64,000 nt of DNA, taken from Streptomyces sp. M41(2017) (lineage in GTDB: Bacteria > Actinomycetota > Actinomycetes > Streptomycetales > Streptomycetaceae). The notes beneath the pieces were generated by a model. That model did no database searches. It had not been told where the DNA came from and saw nothing but the letters and a program-made list of their open reading frames with translations. Shown here piece after piece: positions 26,985 through 35,927 of this stretch (positions within the stretch are counted from its first letter, which is position 1; each line of letters opens with the position of its first letter). The position numbers and the translations under genes were made by a program. The DNA lies in contig NZ_MWFK01000001.1 of assembly GCF_002078175.1 (NCBI RefSeq), forward strand, positions 5,332,001-5,396,000. Direction: 5' to 3'.

Positions 26985-27524
26985 TCAGGCGCAGAGCACA
27001 CGGGTCTCGGGCGTGTACGCCGGGCCGCCGCTGGTGCTCGTGCTGTCGCTGAACTCGGCGTAGTAGTACGAGTAGAAGCCGATGTTCCCGTTGCAGCCGG
27101 AGTCGGCGGCGACCTGGAGGGTCAGCGTGACGGTACGGCTCTGGCCGGGCGGGATGGTGGACCCGTAGTTCGGGCCGAGGTTGGTGGGCCCGGTACCCGA
27201 ACACGGAACGCCGCCGGTGGCCGTGGCCAGTGTGCAGCCGCTGAAGGTGTACTTCAGATCGGGACGCTGGGTGGTCAGCCAGGTCGGTTCGATCGTCTGG
27301 TAGACGAACCACACGTCGTACGTCCGGTGGTTGGTGATCGTCATCGAGAGGTTCACCGTGCCACCGGGGGTGGTCGTGGCGCTGTCGCTGGTGAAAGTCA
27401 GGTCGGCCGGGGCGGGGTCGGCCGCGCTCGAGGTGGGAGCCCATCCGAAGAGGGCGATGACGAAGGCGAAGGCGAGGGTGAGAACGGAGGTGGGACCGAG
27501 GCGTCTCGGCTGTGTTGATCGCAT
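26985..27524 (-). CDS. Secreted protein with a DUF11/CARDB-like beta-sandwich
   Basis: The 179-residue product has a signal peptide (MRSTQPRRLGPTSVLTLAFAFVIALFGWAPTSSAADP) and a mature part of about 145 residues. The pattern VNLSMTITNHRTYDVWFVYQTI through GPNYGSTIPPGQSRTVTLTLQVAADSGC resembles an Ig-like fold that adds a conserved-repeat type beta sandwich. Four cysteines probably form disulfides. The ATG is at 27522-27524. Same strand as the exopolysaccharide-like operon but separated by a hairpin and 479 bp. Function unknown. Confidence 0.7.
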   Translation of the reverse strand: MRSTQPRRLGPTSVLTLAFAFVIALFGWAPTSSAADPAPADLTFTSDSATTTPGGTVNLSMTITNHRTYDVWFVYQTIEPTWLTTQRPDLKYTFSGCTLATATGGVPCSGTGPTNLGPNYGSTIPPGQSRTVTLTLQVAADSGCNGNIGFYSYYYAEFSDSTSTSGGPAYTPETRVLCA

Positions 27525-28071
27525 GGCCCCGGAGGCTAGGCATGCGGCGCACGCACCGTCTGCCCCCGTACGGCCACGGAGTGTCACTGACGGCCGGAAG
27601 TGGACGACCGGTGTGCCCGGTGTGTAGGTGCCGTGTGCGGCCGCCGTTCTCCGGGACGGCCCTGCGATGACCGGGTGACGCGGAACCGGCGCCTGCCGGC
27701 ATCGGACGAGGCGTGGCGGTCCGGCCGAGCCGCCGCTATTGGCGGATACCGTGCGCCGGCCCGGCCGTGCGGGCGTCGCCGAAGGGTCCGATCCCGCGGC
27801 GGATCCGGCCAGGGAGCGGTGTTCCGGCCGGTCAGGCCCGTGTCGGCGGGAGCGTCGAACACGACCGGGAATCCCCGTGCATGAAGCGGGAGAGGGAGGG
27901 CACAAGAAGGTCAGCTCGTGGTTGCCTCCCCCCCCCGGCACCCCCGAGCACTCGGCCCCGCCCGCCGTCCCGCCCCCCTGGACCGCGAGGCGGGGCCGCA
28001 ATCGTTCGTCCCCCGAGGCGTGCCGCCGCTCACGCCCCCGAGCGTGTCGGGTGCGGAGCGGGCCGGTCCCC
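27525..28071. other. 547-bp intergenic stretch without a supported gene
   Basis: Several overlapping open frames exist on both strands, but none shows a ribosome binding site with protein-like composition. The only conspicuous sequence is a run of nine C at 27928-27936. The part near 27540-27620 must hold the promoter of the secreted protein gene. Confidence 0.5.
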
Positions 28072-28443
28072 TCAGCCGTGCTCCAGCGAGCGGGACTCCG
28101 CGCGGTGGTCGTAGAAGGCCCAGGCCGTCACGGCCACCACCGCGGTCACCGCCACCGCGGCGACGCGCAGACCCCCGGACGTCAGGAAGGCGACCAGCCC
28201 CACCAGGGCGCCGCCCCCCAGCATGATCATGCGGCTGGCGAAGTGCTGACCGGGGGACTGCGGCTCCTCGCGGTCCTTGAGGTCGCGCAGTGCGTCCCGG
28301 GCGGGACGGCTGGAGCCGCGCCGGGCCCGTGTCCGGTACTGAAGGCCGTAGCTGATCAGGCAGTAGAGCGCGAGAGCCCCCAGTGCCCACAGCCAGGCCT
28401 GGCCGTCGGCCGTCCCACCACCGTGCATACGTGCCAGATACAT
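28072..28443 (-). CDS. Small membrane protein with two or three transmembrane segments
   Basis: A 123-residue protein starting MYLARMHGGGTADGQ at the ATG 28441-28443, which has GGAGGAG about 8 nt upstream. One hydrophobic segment follows (WLWALGALALYCLISYGL), then a charged middle rich in Arg/Asp/Glu, and two closely spaced segments (MLGGGALVGLVAFLTSGG and VAAVAVTAVVAVTAWAFY). No family is recognised. It is divergent from the PRC-barrel gene. Confidence 0.7.
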   Translation of the reverse strand: MYLARMHGGGTADGQAWLWALGALALYCLISYGLQYRTRARRGSSRPARDALRDLKDREEPQSPGQHFASRMIMLGGGALVGLVAFLTSGGLRVAAVAVTAVVAVTAWAFYDHRAESRSLEHG

Positions 28444-28708
28444 GACAGCTCTCCTCCGGGAGGCCCATCGCCAAGGGCATCCGGATGCCCGCGAAACCCG
28501 CGAACACGCGTGTCCGCGAGGAGCCGCACGCCTTCCGTGTGGCGCAATGGAGAAATCGCCGGACAAGGGGTGTCGGCCTCCGGGAACGGGACACCCGGTC
28601 CTCCGCAGCGGGACGACACGCTGTGAAGGGGTGACCGGACTCCGGTCACCGGGGGTGCGCCGCACGAAGCGGAAGCGCACACCCGCACAGGAGTTGGAGG
28701 AATTCTTC

Positions 28709-29056
28709 GTGAACGAGAACCTTTGGGGTTACGGCCCGACCGCCGGTCACACGCCCGACGCGGACCTCACCGGCTACAAGGTGGAGGCCACGGACGGTCA
28801 CATCGGCAAGGTCGACAAGCACTCCGACGAGGTCGGTTCTCAGTACATCGTCGTCGACACCGGCGTCTGGATCTTCGGCAAGGAGGTCCTGCTGCCCGCC
28901 GGGACGATCACGTCGATCAGCCACGAGGACAGGACCATCCAGGTCGCGCGGACCAAGGACGAGATCAAGTCGGCACCGGAGTTCGACAAGGAGAAGCATC
29001 TCGGTGATCCGCACTACCGCGACCAGCTCGGCGGTCACTACGGATCCGGTCACTGA
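28709..29056 (+). CDS. PRC-barrel domain protein
   Basis: The 115-residue protein contains a PRC-barrel: LTGYKVEATDGHIGKVDKHSDEVGSQYIVVDTGVWIFGKEVLLPAGTI (residues about 20-68), then a charged C-terminal tail ending HYRDQLGGHYGSGH. GTG at 28709 with GGAGG at the right distance. PRC-barrels occur in RNA-maturation and photosynthetic proteins; stand-alone streptomycete copies are common and uncharacterised, often linked to stress genes. Confidence 0.85.
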   Translation: MNENLWGYGPTAGHTPDADLTGYKVEATDGHIGKVDKHSDEVGSQYIVVDTGVWIFGKEVLLPAGTITSISHEDRTIQVARTKDEIKSAPEFDKEKHLGDPHYRDQLGGHYGSGH

Positions 29057-29069
29057 CCCGAACGCGAGT

Positions 29070-29102
29070 GCCGGTGCCGCCTCCGAGAGGGGCGGCACCG
29101 GC
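29070..29102 (+). terminator. Hairpin terminator after the PRC-barrel gene
   Basis: A perfect 12-bp inverted repeat (29070-29081 with 29091-29102), 9-nt loop, 13 nt after the stop codon. Confidence 0.75.
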
Positions 29103-29280
29103 GTCGTCCGTGTCCGGACCCGATGCGGCCGCCCGGCGTGGCCCCGCATCCGCCCGGCGGACCCGACGGGAAGATCGGTCGAGGAGGGCGCGACCGTCGC
29201 CGTACGGACGCCGGAGCGCGCCCGGACCAGACCGCGCCCGCCGGCGCGCGGACGGACCGGCTGCTCGGAGGATGATGCCC

Positions 29281-30528
29281 ATGACCGCGAAGCGCGGTGT
29301 GCCCGATGTCCTGGTCGTCGGAGGTGGCCTCGCCGGTCTGGCGTGCGCCCGCGATCTCGCCGGGAACGGCTTCGACGTCCGGGTGCTGGAGGCGTCGGAC
29401 GGGGTGGGCGGCCGGATGCGATCCGACCGGCACGACGGATTCGTCATCGACCGGGGCTTCCAGGTCTTCAACACGTCCTATCCGCAGGTCCGGCGCCGTC
29501 TCCCGCTGCGCGACCTGCGTCTGCGTCCCTTCACCCCCGGCGTCCTGGTCCACACCCCGGACGGTCCGCTGCGTTTCAGCGACCCGACCCGCGCCCCCCG
29601 GCAGCTCGGCGACCTGCGACCGGGGCGGCTCGCGGGAACCCGCGACCTGATCGCGCTGGCGGTCCTGTCCGGCCGGGACATGCTCGCCCCGGCGCGCTCC
29701 CTGAAGCGCGGTGAGGACCGCACCACCCGCACGGCGCTGGCCTCGGCGGGCTTCTCCGAGGAGTTCGTGGAACGGTTCTTCCGGCCCTTCCTGTCCGGAG
29801 TGTTCCTGGAGGACCAACTGGAGACCTCCGGCAAGGTGTTCCACCTCGTCTGGCGCAGCATGCTCCGCGGCACGCTGTGCCTGCCCGACGCGGGCATCGG
29901 GGCGGTCCCGCGTCGGCTGGCCGACGCGCTTCCCCCGGACACCGTGCGCCTCGACACGCCGGTCGCACGTCTCTCCGACGACGGAGTGGAGCTGGACGAC
30001 GGGTCCGAACTCGCCGCGCGCGCCGTGGTCGTGGCGACGGGCCCCGGCCCCGCCGGCCGTCTGCTGCCGGACCTCGTCCTCCCGGCCTACCGTGTCGTGA
30101 CGACGTACTACCACGCCGCGCCCAGCACGCCGCTGGCCGAGCCCACGCTGATGACGGACACCCGCCGACGCTTCCTCAACACCTGCGTCCTCAGCGAGGT
30201 GGTTCCCGGCTACGCGCCCCCCGGGACGTCGCTCATCGCCACCTCGGTCCTCGGCCCGGAGCAGGAGGGGCAGGAGGTCTGGCTGCGCGACGCGCTCGCC
30301 GAGGCGTACGGCACGGACACCTCCGGCTGGGAACCGCTGACCGTGCGGACGATTCCCGACGCCCTGCCCGCGATGCCCCCGCCCCAGCCGCTCACCCGTG
30401 CCGCCCGGCTCTCGGCGGGACGCTACGTGTGCGGGGACCATCGGACGACCGGATCGGTGCAGGGTGCCCTCGCGTCCGGAGCACGCGCCGCCCGTGAGGT
30501 CGCGCGGGACCTGGCCGGGCAGCCGTGA
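29281..30528 (+). CDS. FAD-dependent amine-oxidase-like oxidoreductase
   Basis: A 415-residue flavoprotein with N-terminal VLVVGGGLAGLACARDLAGNGFDVRVLEASDGVGGRMRS, the FAD-binding GxGxxG and GG motif of the monoamine-oxidase/phytoene-desaturase superfamily. Near the C-terminus, YVCGDHRTTGSVQGALASGARAA closes the FAD site. Three ATGs cluster at the start (29272, 29275, 29281); the last has GGAGG 9 nt upstream and is preferred. A protoporphyrinogen-oxidase-like or carotenoid-type reaction is possible, but no carotenoid genes are adjacent. Confidence 0.85.
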   Translation: MTAKRGVPDVLVVGGGLAGLACARDLAGNGFDVRVLEASDGVGGRMRSDRHDGFVIDRGFQVFNTSYPQVRRRLPLRDLRLRPFTPGVLVHTPDGPLRFSDPTRAPRQLGDLRPGRLAGTRDLIALAVLSGRDMLAPARSLKRGEDRTTRTALASAGFSEEFVERFFRPFLSGVFLEDQLETSGKVFHLVWRSMLRGTLCLPDAGIGAVPRRLADALPPDTVRLDTPVARLSDDGVELDDGSELAARAVVVATGPGPAGRLLPDLVLPAYRVVTTYYHAAPSTPLAEPTLMTDTRRRFLNTCVLSEVVPGYAPPGTSLIATSVLGPEQEGQEVWLRDALAEAYGTDTSGWEPLTVRTIPDALPAMPPPQPLTRAARLSAGRYVCGDHRTTGSVQGALASGARAAREVARDLAGQP

Positions 30529-30551
30529 CGGGCGGCCCGGGCCGCCCGTCA
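30526..30551 (+). terminator. 26-bp perfect palindrome overlapping the stop codon
   Basis: Positions 30526-30551 read identically on both strands (half-site TGACGGGCGGCCC), beginning with the TGA stop of the flavoprotein gene. It can form an 11-bp stem with a CCGG loop and probably ends transcription. Confidence 0.65.
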
Positions 30552-30642
30552 GCGTTGCGTTCCGAGGCGTCGCGGGTTCCGGCCCATCCGCGGGCCCGAC
30601 GGCTACGGATCTCCCTTGAGGGAACGTAAGGGATGAAACGTC

Positions 30643-31092
30643 ATGGAATCCACGTATATGCAATGTGTGGTCCCGTCGGCGGGAGCGGCCGCTCTGTGCG
30701 GGCAGCGCGATGCTCTCCGCCGCAAGCTGGCCGAATGGGGGCTCGGGCGCACCGCCGAGGACGACATCCTTCTCGTCACCGGTGAGCTGCTCGCCAACGC
30801 CGTCGGCCACGGCGCACCGCCGGTCCGGGTGGTCTTCAGCCTGAGCCGCACGGCGCAGGGCCGACTCGTGCACATCGAGGTCGCCGACTCCGGCACCGGA
30901 CTCGACGCCGGTCTCGTGCGCGCGACCTGGCGTCATCCCTCGTTCTCCCTGGCCGACGGCGGCAGGGGACTCCTGATCGTGGACACCCTCGCGCGAAGCT
31001 GGGGGGACGTCCCGACCAGCGAGGGGCACACCGTCTGGGCCGACGTCGACTGCGCGGGCGCGGGCGTGCCCGCGGGAGCCGCGCGGGGGTAG
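30643..31092 (+). CDS. RsbW-like ATP-binding regulatory protein (HATPase_c_2)
   Basis: A 149-residue single-domain GHKL ATPase: N box ELLANAVGHGAPP, G1 box EVADSGTGLD and G2 box GGRGLLIVDTLARSWG are present in order. Stand-alone proteins of this type in Streptomyces are anti-sigma or anti-anti-sigma-directed serine kinases, or are catalytically altered. No sigma factor gene is adjacent. It converges with the large SpoIIE phosphatase gene, which carries a related domain at its C-terminus. Confidence 0.85.
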   Translation: MESTYMQCVVPSAGAAALCGQRDALRRKLAEWGLGRTAEDDILLVTGELLANAVGHGAPPVRVVFSLSRTAQGRLVHIEVADSGTGLDAGLVRATWRHPSFSLADGGRGLLIVDTLARSWGDVPTSEGHTVWADVDCAGAGVPAGAARG

Positions 31093-31133
31093 TCCCCGCG
31101 TCCTTCCGCGGGGTACGCGGACCGGGACAGGGG

Positions 31134-33575
31134 CTAGGGGAGCGTCTGTTCCGTCCAGATCGTCTTGCCGTTCCCGGAGTAGCGGATACCCCAGTTGTGG
31201 CTCATCTCCTGGCAGATGAACAGACCGCGCCCGCCCTCGTCGACCGTACGGGCATGCCGGATCCGAGGGGCCGCGCCGCCGCCGTCGCTCACCTCGCAGG
31301 TGAGGGTCGAGTCCTTGATGAGCCGGAGCTGGACGGGCGCCGCCCCGTAGCGCACGGCGTTGGTCACCAGCTCGCTGACGATCAGCTCGGTCGCGAACGC
31401 GGTCTCCTCGCCCACCCGCCACAGCCTGAGCCGGTGCTGCGTGTGATGCCGTGCCGTCGCGGCGGCCTCCGGTACGGGATCCAGCGGCCACGTCGCCACC
31501 TGGTCCGGGGGGAACGCCCGGGTGCGGGCGAGCAGGAGCAGCACGTCGTGCGTGCCCGGAGTGCCGCGCAGCCGGTAGAGGATGTCGTCCCGCAGCTCGG
31601 ACAGGGGCCGGTCCAGCCGGGTCAGCGCCTCGCGCAACAGCTTCGAGGGGCGTCCGCCCGAGCGGTCGGACGCGGGGAAGGACGGCGTCCACAGGGCGAG
31701 GACACTGCCGTCCCGCATCGGCACGGACGCCGTGGCGAAGGGCGGCCCGTCCCGGCTGCCGAGCAACGGTCCCGTCGGAAGGTCCGGAACATGGATCACT
31801 CCGCTGGGATGCGCGACGACCGGCGCGGGGTGCCCGGCGGAGGCCATGGCGCAGACACCGCGCAGCGGATCGTGCACCACGTACACGCAGCTGGCCCTGA
31901 GCGGTTCCTGGTGCAGCGGATCACCCGACGGCAGCGCCTGGCGTTCGTAGGCGAGACGTACGACGGTGTCGTTGAGGCGGGCGAGCAGCTCGTCGGGGTC
32001 CAGGTCGAGCGCCGCGAGCGAGCGGACGACGGTGCGCAGCTGCCCCATGGCGGTCGCGGCGTCGATACCGCTCCCGCCCACCTCGCCCACCGCCAGCGCG
32101 GTCCGCGCGCCCGGGAGGCTGAACGCGTCGAACCAGGTGCCCGCGCCCGCGTCGGCCGGCAGATGCAGCTGTGCGAACTCCATGGCCGTCTGCGAGGGCG
32201 GGTCCGGGGGGAGCAGATGGCGTTGCAGCGCCGCCGCGATGGTGTGCTCGTGGGTGTAGCGGCGGGCGTTGTCGAGACTGAGCGCCGTGTGGGTGGCCAG
32301 CTCGTGCGTGAGGGCCACGTCGTTCGCGTCGAAGACGTCGTTCGGCCGAACCCGGTACAGGCTCAGCAGACCGAGGACGGCGCCCCGCACGGCGAGCGGC
32401 GCGGTGAGCAGCATCCGGGCACCGGAGGCGCGGATGGCACGGGCCCGCTCCGGATCGGCGGCGAGCCAGGGAGTGTCCTCGTCGAGAGTGACGGCCCGCG
32501 GTTTGAGATCGCTCAGCACCTGCGAGTACGGCGTCGGCGCCGGCAGCGCGCGGACGTCGCCGAGCGGATGGGCCTGCGCGGCGCGGTCGGGCCCGCCGTT
32601 GCGGAACGCGGCACGGCGCAGCGGCACCTCGCGGCCCAGCGGACTGAGCGGCGGGTCCTCGCCCCGCACCACCGCGTCGACGACCTCGACCACCGCGATG
32701 TCGGCGAACCCGGGCACCAGCGCGTCCACCAGCTCCTCGCAGGTGGCGACGACGTCGAGACTCCGTCCGACCCGCTCCCGCACCGAGGCGAGCGTCTCGA
32801 TGCGCCGCTCGGTGCGCATGTGCTCGGTGACCTCGGTCAGGGAGACGACCGCTCCGCGCCCGTGCTTGAGCGGGAAGACGGAGGCCCGCACGAACCGCTC
32901 CGGTCCCGCACCGCCCGCGGGATCGAGGCGTACGACGTAGTCCGTGACGGGCGTGTCGGAGGTGACGACCTCCCGCAGGATGCCGTCGAACTCCTGCGGA
33001 CGGGAGGGCCGGCACACCTCGCCGACTGGCCTGCCCCGGGCCTCGTCGGCCGTGACGCCGCACAGCGCGACGGCCGGGTTGTTCAGGTTGAGCACGCGCA
33101 GGTCCGCGTCGAGGACGAAGAACGCCTCCACGGCGTTGGCGCGCAGGGCGTCGAACACGGCGTTCCTGGTGTCGGGGGTCTCGTCCCGCGGTCCGGTGGC
33201 CGGAGTGTCGCCGGCCACTTCGAAGACTCCCCAGGCCGCGGCGCCGTCGGGCAGCGGCACCGGTCGGACGCGCAGATCGACGGGGTTGCCCTCGTGGTCC
33301 CGGACACCGGACGTCCCGGAGCCGGGCTCCGGCGGGTCGTCGGGGTCCTCACCTTCGGGCATGACCATGTCCAGGGCCGTCCTTCCCACGGCCCCGGACG
33401 CCGGCAACCGCCAGAGTTCCTGTGCCCTGGGGCTCCATCGGACGACGACACCGGCGCCGTCGACGACGATCAGCGGAGCCTCATCAGTCACCGGAATCAC
33501 CTCTGCTGTGGGTCCGGCTGCGCACCTCCGCTCGGGGGAGGGATTCGGCGGCTGATTCTCACCGGAGGAGGTCAT
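31134..33575 (-). CDS. PAS-GAF-SpoIIE phosphatase with C-terminal RsbW-like ATPase domain
   Basis: An 813-residue multidomain regulator. The order is PAS (about 30-110), second PAS (about 137-250, FFVLDADLRVLNLNNPAVALCG), GAF (about 265-440), PP2C/SpoIIE phosphatase (about 450-680, with GTWFDAFSLPGARTALAVGEVGGSGIDAATAMGQLR) and HATPase_c_2 (about 690-812, ELVTNAVRYGAAP and DEGGRGLFICQEMSHNWG). Such proteins sense a signal and switch an anti-sigma-factor cascade through paired kinase and phosphatase activities. The usual GDVxGxG metal motif reads GEVGGSG, so the metal-binding Asp is replaced by Glu. Confidence 0.9.
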   Translation of the reverse strand: MTSSGENQPPNPSPERRCAAGPTAEVIPVTDEAPLIVVDGAGVVVRWSPRAQELWRLPASGAVGRTALDMVMPEGEDPDDPPEPGSGTSGVRDHEGNPVDLRVRPVPLPDGAAAWGVFEVAGDTPATGPRDETPDTRNAVFDALRANAVEAFFVLDADLRVLNLNNPAVALCGVTADEARGRPVGEVCRPSRPQEFDGILREVVTSDTPVTDYVVRLDPAGGAGPERFVRASVFPLKHGRGAVVSLTEVTEHMRTERRIETLASVRERVGRSLDVVATCEELVDALVPGFADIAVVEVVDAVVRGEDPPLSPLGREVPLRRAAFRNGGPDRAAQAHPLGDVRALPAPTPYSQVLSDLKPRAVTLDEDTPWLAADPERARAIRASGARMLLTAPLAVRGAVLGLLSLYRVRPNDVFDANDVALTHELATHTALSLDNARRYTHEHTIAAALQRHLLPPDPPSQTAMEFAQLHLPADAGAGTWFDAFSLPGARTALAVGEVGGSGIDAATAMGQLRTVVRSLAALDLDPDELLARLNDTVVRLAYERQALPSGDPLHQEPLRASCVYVVHDPLRGVCAMASAGHPAPVVAHPSGVIHVPDLPTGPLLGSRDGPPFATASVPMRDGSVLALWTPSFPASDRSGGRPSKLLREALTRLDRPLSELRDDILYRLRGTPGTHDVLLLLARTRAFPPDQVATWPLDPVPEAAATARHHTQHRLRLWRVGEETAFATELIVSELVTNAVRYGAAPVQLRLIKDSTLTCEVSDGGGAAPRIRHARTVDEGGRGLFICQEMSHNWGIRYSGNGKTIWTEQTLP

Positions 33576-33676
33576 GTCGCGAACCGTGTGCCCGTCGGTC
33601 CACCGAGCACCGCTTCTTCCAATGTAGGACCTCGTCCAGAGCGCGGCGCGTCGGCGGCCGCCGGGCCACCACGGGA

Positions 33677-33712
33677 CGCGCCCCCTGCCGGGGTCGCCGG
33701 GCAGGGGGCGCG
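33677..33712 (-). terminator. Hairpin terminator after the lipoprotein gene
   Basis: A perfect 13-bp inverted repeat (33677-33689 with 33700-33712), 10-nt loop, in the gap between the end of the two-component operon and the phosphatase start. Confidence 0.75.
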
Positions 33713-33766
33713 CCGGCGGCTACGCCGGTTCGGGCGGGGCCGGACTCCCGGCGCCTCCCGGAGTCG

Positions 33767-33958
33767 TCAGTCCTTGGCCATGTCCGACTCCGCGGAACGC
33801 GCCGCCGATTCCGCGCCGTCCACCAGCTTCTGCAGGTGCGCGACGTCCGTGGGGGACGAGGCGGGCGCGGGGTTCTCCGAGGTGTCCGCGCGGCCGCCGC
33901 ATCCGGTCAGCAGCAGTGCCGCGGCGGCGACGGCCAGGGCGAGACGCCGGGCGCGCAT
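33767..33958 (-). CDS. Small lipoprotein, last gene of the two-component operon
   Basis: A 63-residue product with a lipoprotein signal: MRARR, hydrophobic LALAVAAAALLL, and lipobox LTGC with Cys20. The mature part is about 43 residues and ends in a helical segment (LQKLVDGAESAARSAESDM). Its ATG overlaps the stop of the preceding exported-protein gene (ATGA), so the two are co-translated. No family is recognised. A role in envelope sensing with the adjacent kinase is inferred only from position. Confidence 0.75.
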   Translation of the reverse strand: MRARRLALAVAAAALLLTGCGGRADTSENPAPASSPTDVAHLQKLVDGAESAARSAESDMAKD

Positions 33959-34392
33959 CAGGCGTCCGCCCCGTTCTTGTTGGCCTTGCACCACTTCACG
34001 ACGGACGCCAGATCCTTCTGGCGGTTCTCCAGGGCCGGCACGAGGGAGCGGCGGTGCGTGAGCCGCTTGTCGAGGTACTTCTCGATCTCCGTGTGCCCCG
34101 CCGACTTCGCGTTCGCGACGCGCTTCTCCAGCCGCGTGATCGAGCCGCGCTCGGTGACGTCGCCGTTCAGCCGGTCGAGGATCCGGTCGATGCGCTTGTC
34201 GATCTTCGGTGCCCTCTTGCACAGCGCGTGGGCACCGTCACCGGTCGGCGCGCCGGAGGGCTTCTTGCCCGAGTCGTCGGCCGCCGCGGCGCCTGCCGTG
34301 CCGAGCAGCGCTCCGACGGCCATCAGCGAGACGACGGTCGTCCGGGTCCTCGATCCCGTCGGCGTCCTGGGTGTCATCGGTGTCTTCGCCAT
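33958..34392 (-). CDS. Exported helical protein of the two-component operon
   Basis: A 144-residue protein with an N-terminal signal (RTRTTVVSLMAVGALLGTAGAAAA) and a charged, helix-rich mature region. The mature part contains LCKRAPKIDKRIDRILDRLNGDVTERGSITRLEKRVANAKSAGHTEIEKYLDKRL, probably a short coiled-coil hairpin, and two cysteines (CKRAPK, WCKANK). It starts 47 bp after the histidine kinase stop on the same strand. Start at ATG 34390-34392 with AGGAAGAGGAG upstream. No known function. Confidence 0.75.
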   Translation of the reverse strand: MAKTPMTPRTPTGSRTRTTVVSLMAVGALLGTAGAAAADDSGKKPSGAPTGDGAHALCKRAPKIDKRIDRILDRLNGDVTERGSITRLEKRVANAKSAGHTEIEKYLDKRLTHRRSLVPALENRQKDLASVVKWCKANKNGADA

Positions 34393-34439
34393 GCTGAACT
34401 CCTCTTCCTTCCGGGGCGGTTGCCCGCTCACCGGGCACG

Positions 34440-35927
34440 CTAGGAGTCCTCTTTGTGGAATTCTTGTGGCCGGTCACCGGCGGTCGTGATCATCCAGTTC
34501 CGCTGGAGGGGCAGCGTCGCCTCCGTCTCCGCCGTGCCGTCGACGAGCGGGAGGACCACCTCGAACCGGGCACCGGCACCGGCGGGCGGCTCGACGATAC
34601 GGACCAGGCCCCGGTGCAGGTCGATCTGCTGGGCCACGAGGGTGAGGCCGAGGCCCGAACCCGGGCTGTCCGGGCGGCGTCTGAACCGCTCGAACACCTC
34701 GGTCCGGCGTTCCGGCGCGATGCCGGGGCCCCGGTCGGTGACGACGAGGACGGCGTCGCCGCCGCTCGCGCGCAGCGTCACGTCGACCCGCGCGGGCTGT
34801 CCGTCCATGCTGCCGTGCACCAGCGCGTTGGCGAGGAGATTGTCGACCACCGTCCGCAGCCCAGGCTCCCAGCCGTACACGCGCAGCCCCGGCGGCAGGT
34901 CTCCCGTGAGGTGGGCGAGCGGGTGGCGGTGCCGCTGCTCCCGCGCGCTCGCCTCGACGACGTCCGCGAGGTCGACCGGGCCGAAGGCGTCCGCCTCGAC
35001 CAGGTCCCCGCGGCCCAGCTCGCGCAGCATGACCAACAGCCCCAGCAGCCGGGCGTGTTCACGCCGCAGGTCGTCCAGGACCTCCTCGCGGTCCGGCCCG
35101 GGAAGGCGCGGGTGGTCGCTCAGGATCTCCAGATTGGTCTGCATGCTCATCAGAGGGGTGCGCAGTTCGTGCGCGGCGGCGGACGCGAACGAACGCGCCG
35201 TGGCCAGCGCCTCCGCTGTGCGCGCGGCCTGCTCGTCGTAGCGGCTGAGGACCCTCTGGAGCGTGTGGGCGAGGTCGTCGACCTCGAGGATCCGCGTCGG
35301 CGTGTGGTCCAGGCGGACTCTACTGGTCCGCGGGTCCAGGCCGTTCGCGCCGTCCCGCAGCCGACGCAGCGGACGGCTCGCCCGCCCCGCGACCGCCCCG
35401 GCCAGCAGCCCGGACAACGGCGCGGCGAGCAGGGCGACGGTCACCACGCGCCTGCGCACCAGGCGGAGCTGCGTGTCGCTCGCGGTGTCGGGGGCGAACA
35501 GCCAGAGGGTTCCGCGCGCACCGGCGCGGCCGACGGCCACCCGCGTCGACAGGATCCGCCAGGTGTCCCCGCCGGCCCGCAGGGTGACCGGCGCCGGCGC
35601 GCTCGCGGGCAGCGGCACCGCATGGTCCGGCTGAGGGCCGCCGGTGAACGTCTCATCGGGGCCGACCAGCCGGACGCCGACATCCAGGGCCGAGGTGAAC
35701 AGCCGCCGCTCACGGGCGCGTTCGACCGCCGCCGACCGATCGGCGGCACTCGCCCGCAGCAGCCCGCGGGCGTCCTTCGCCACCGCCGTCGCGCTCTCCC
35801 GCAAGTGGGTGTCCTGCTGGTGGTGCAGGTCCGTCGCGACCAGCCGCAGCAGCAGCCAGCCCGTCGCCAGCACCAGGAGCGGCACGGTCAGGCCGACGGC
35901 CAGCGCGATACGGGTGGACAGCCTCAT
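34440..35927 (-). CDS. Two-component sensor histidine kinase
   Basis: A 495-residue OmpR-class kinase: TM1 at about 8-30, extracellular sensor of about 130 residues, TM2 at about 160-180, HAMP, HisKA with phosphorylated His253 in SAAAHELRTPLMSMQTN, then HATPase with N box DNLLANALVHGSM, G1 VTDRGPGIAPERR and G2 GSGLGLTLVAQQ. The ATG overlaps the response regulator stop (ATGA), so kinase and regulator are a cognate pair. Signal unknown. The frame is open far upstream, but that part is antisense to other genes. Confidence 0.92.
   Translation of the reverse strand: MRLSTRIALAVGLTVPLLVLATGWLLLRLVATDLHHQQDTHLRESATAVAKDARGLLRASAADRSAAVERARERRLFTSALDVGVRLVGPDETFTGGPQPDHAVPLPASAPAPVTLRAGGDTWRILSTRVAVGRAGARGTLWLFAPDTASDTQLRLVRRRVVTVALLAAPLSGLLAGAVAGRASRPLRRLRDGANGLDPRTSRVRLDHTPTRILEVDDLAHTLQRVLSRYDEQAARTAEALATARSFASAAAHELRTPLMSMQTNLEILSDHPRLPGPDREEVLDDLRREHARLLGLLVMLRELGRGDLVEADAFGPVDLADVVEASAREQRHRHPLAHLTGDLPPGLRVYGWEPGLRTVVDNLLANALVHGSMDGQPARVDVTLRASGGDAVLVVTDRGPGIAPERRTEVFERFRRRPDSPGSGLGLTLVAQQIDLHRGLVRIVEPPAGAGARFEVVLPLVDGTAETEATLPLQRNWMITTAGDRPQEFHKEDS

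Noticed and set aside
27928..27936. Run of nine C in an intergenic region, considered as a phase-variable tract
   Set aside because: It lies in no supported gene, and short C runs are expected at this base composition.
28442..28708. Upstream extension of the PRC-barrel frame
   Set aside because: GGAGG and the start of PRC-type sequence both support the GTG at 28709; the extension overlaps the divergent membrane-protein leader.
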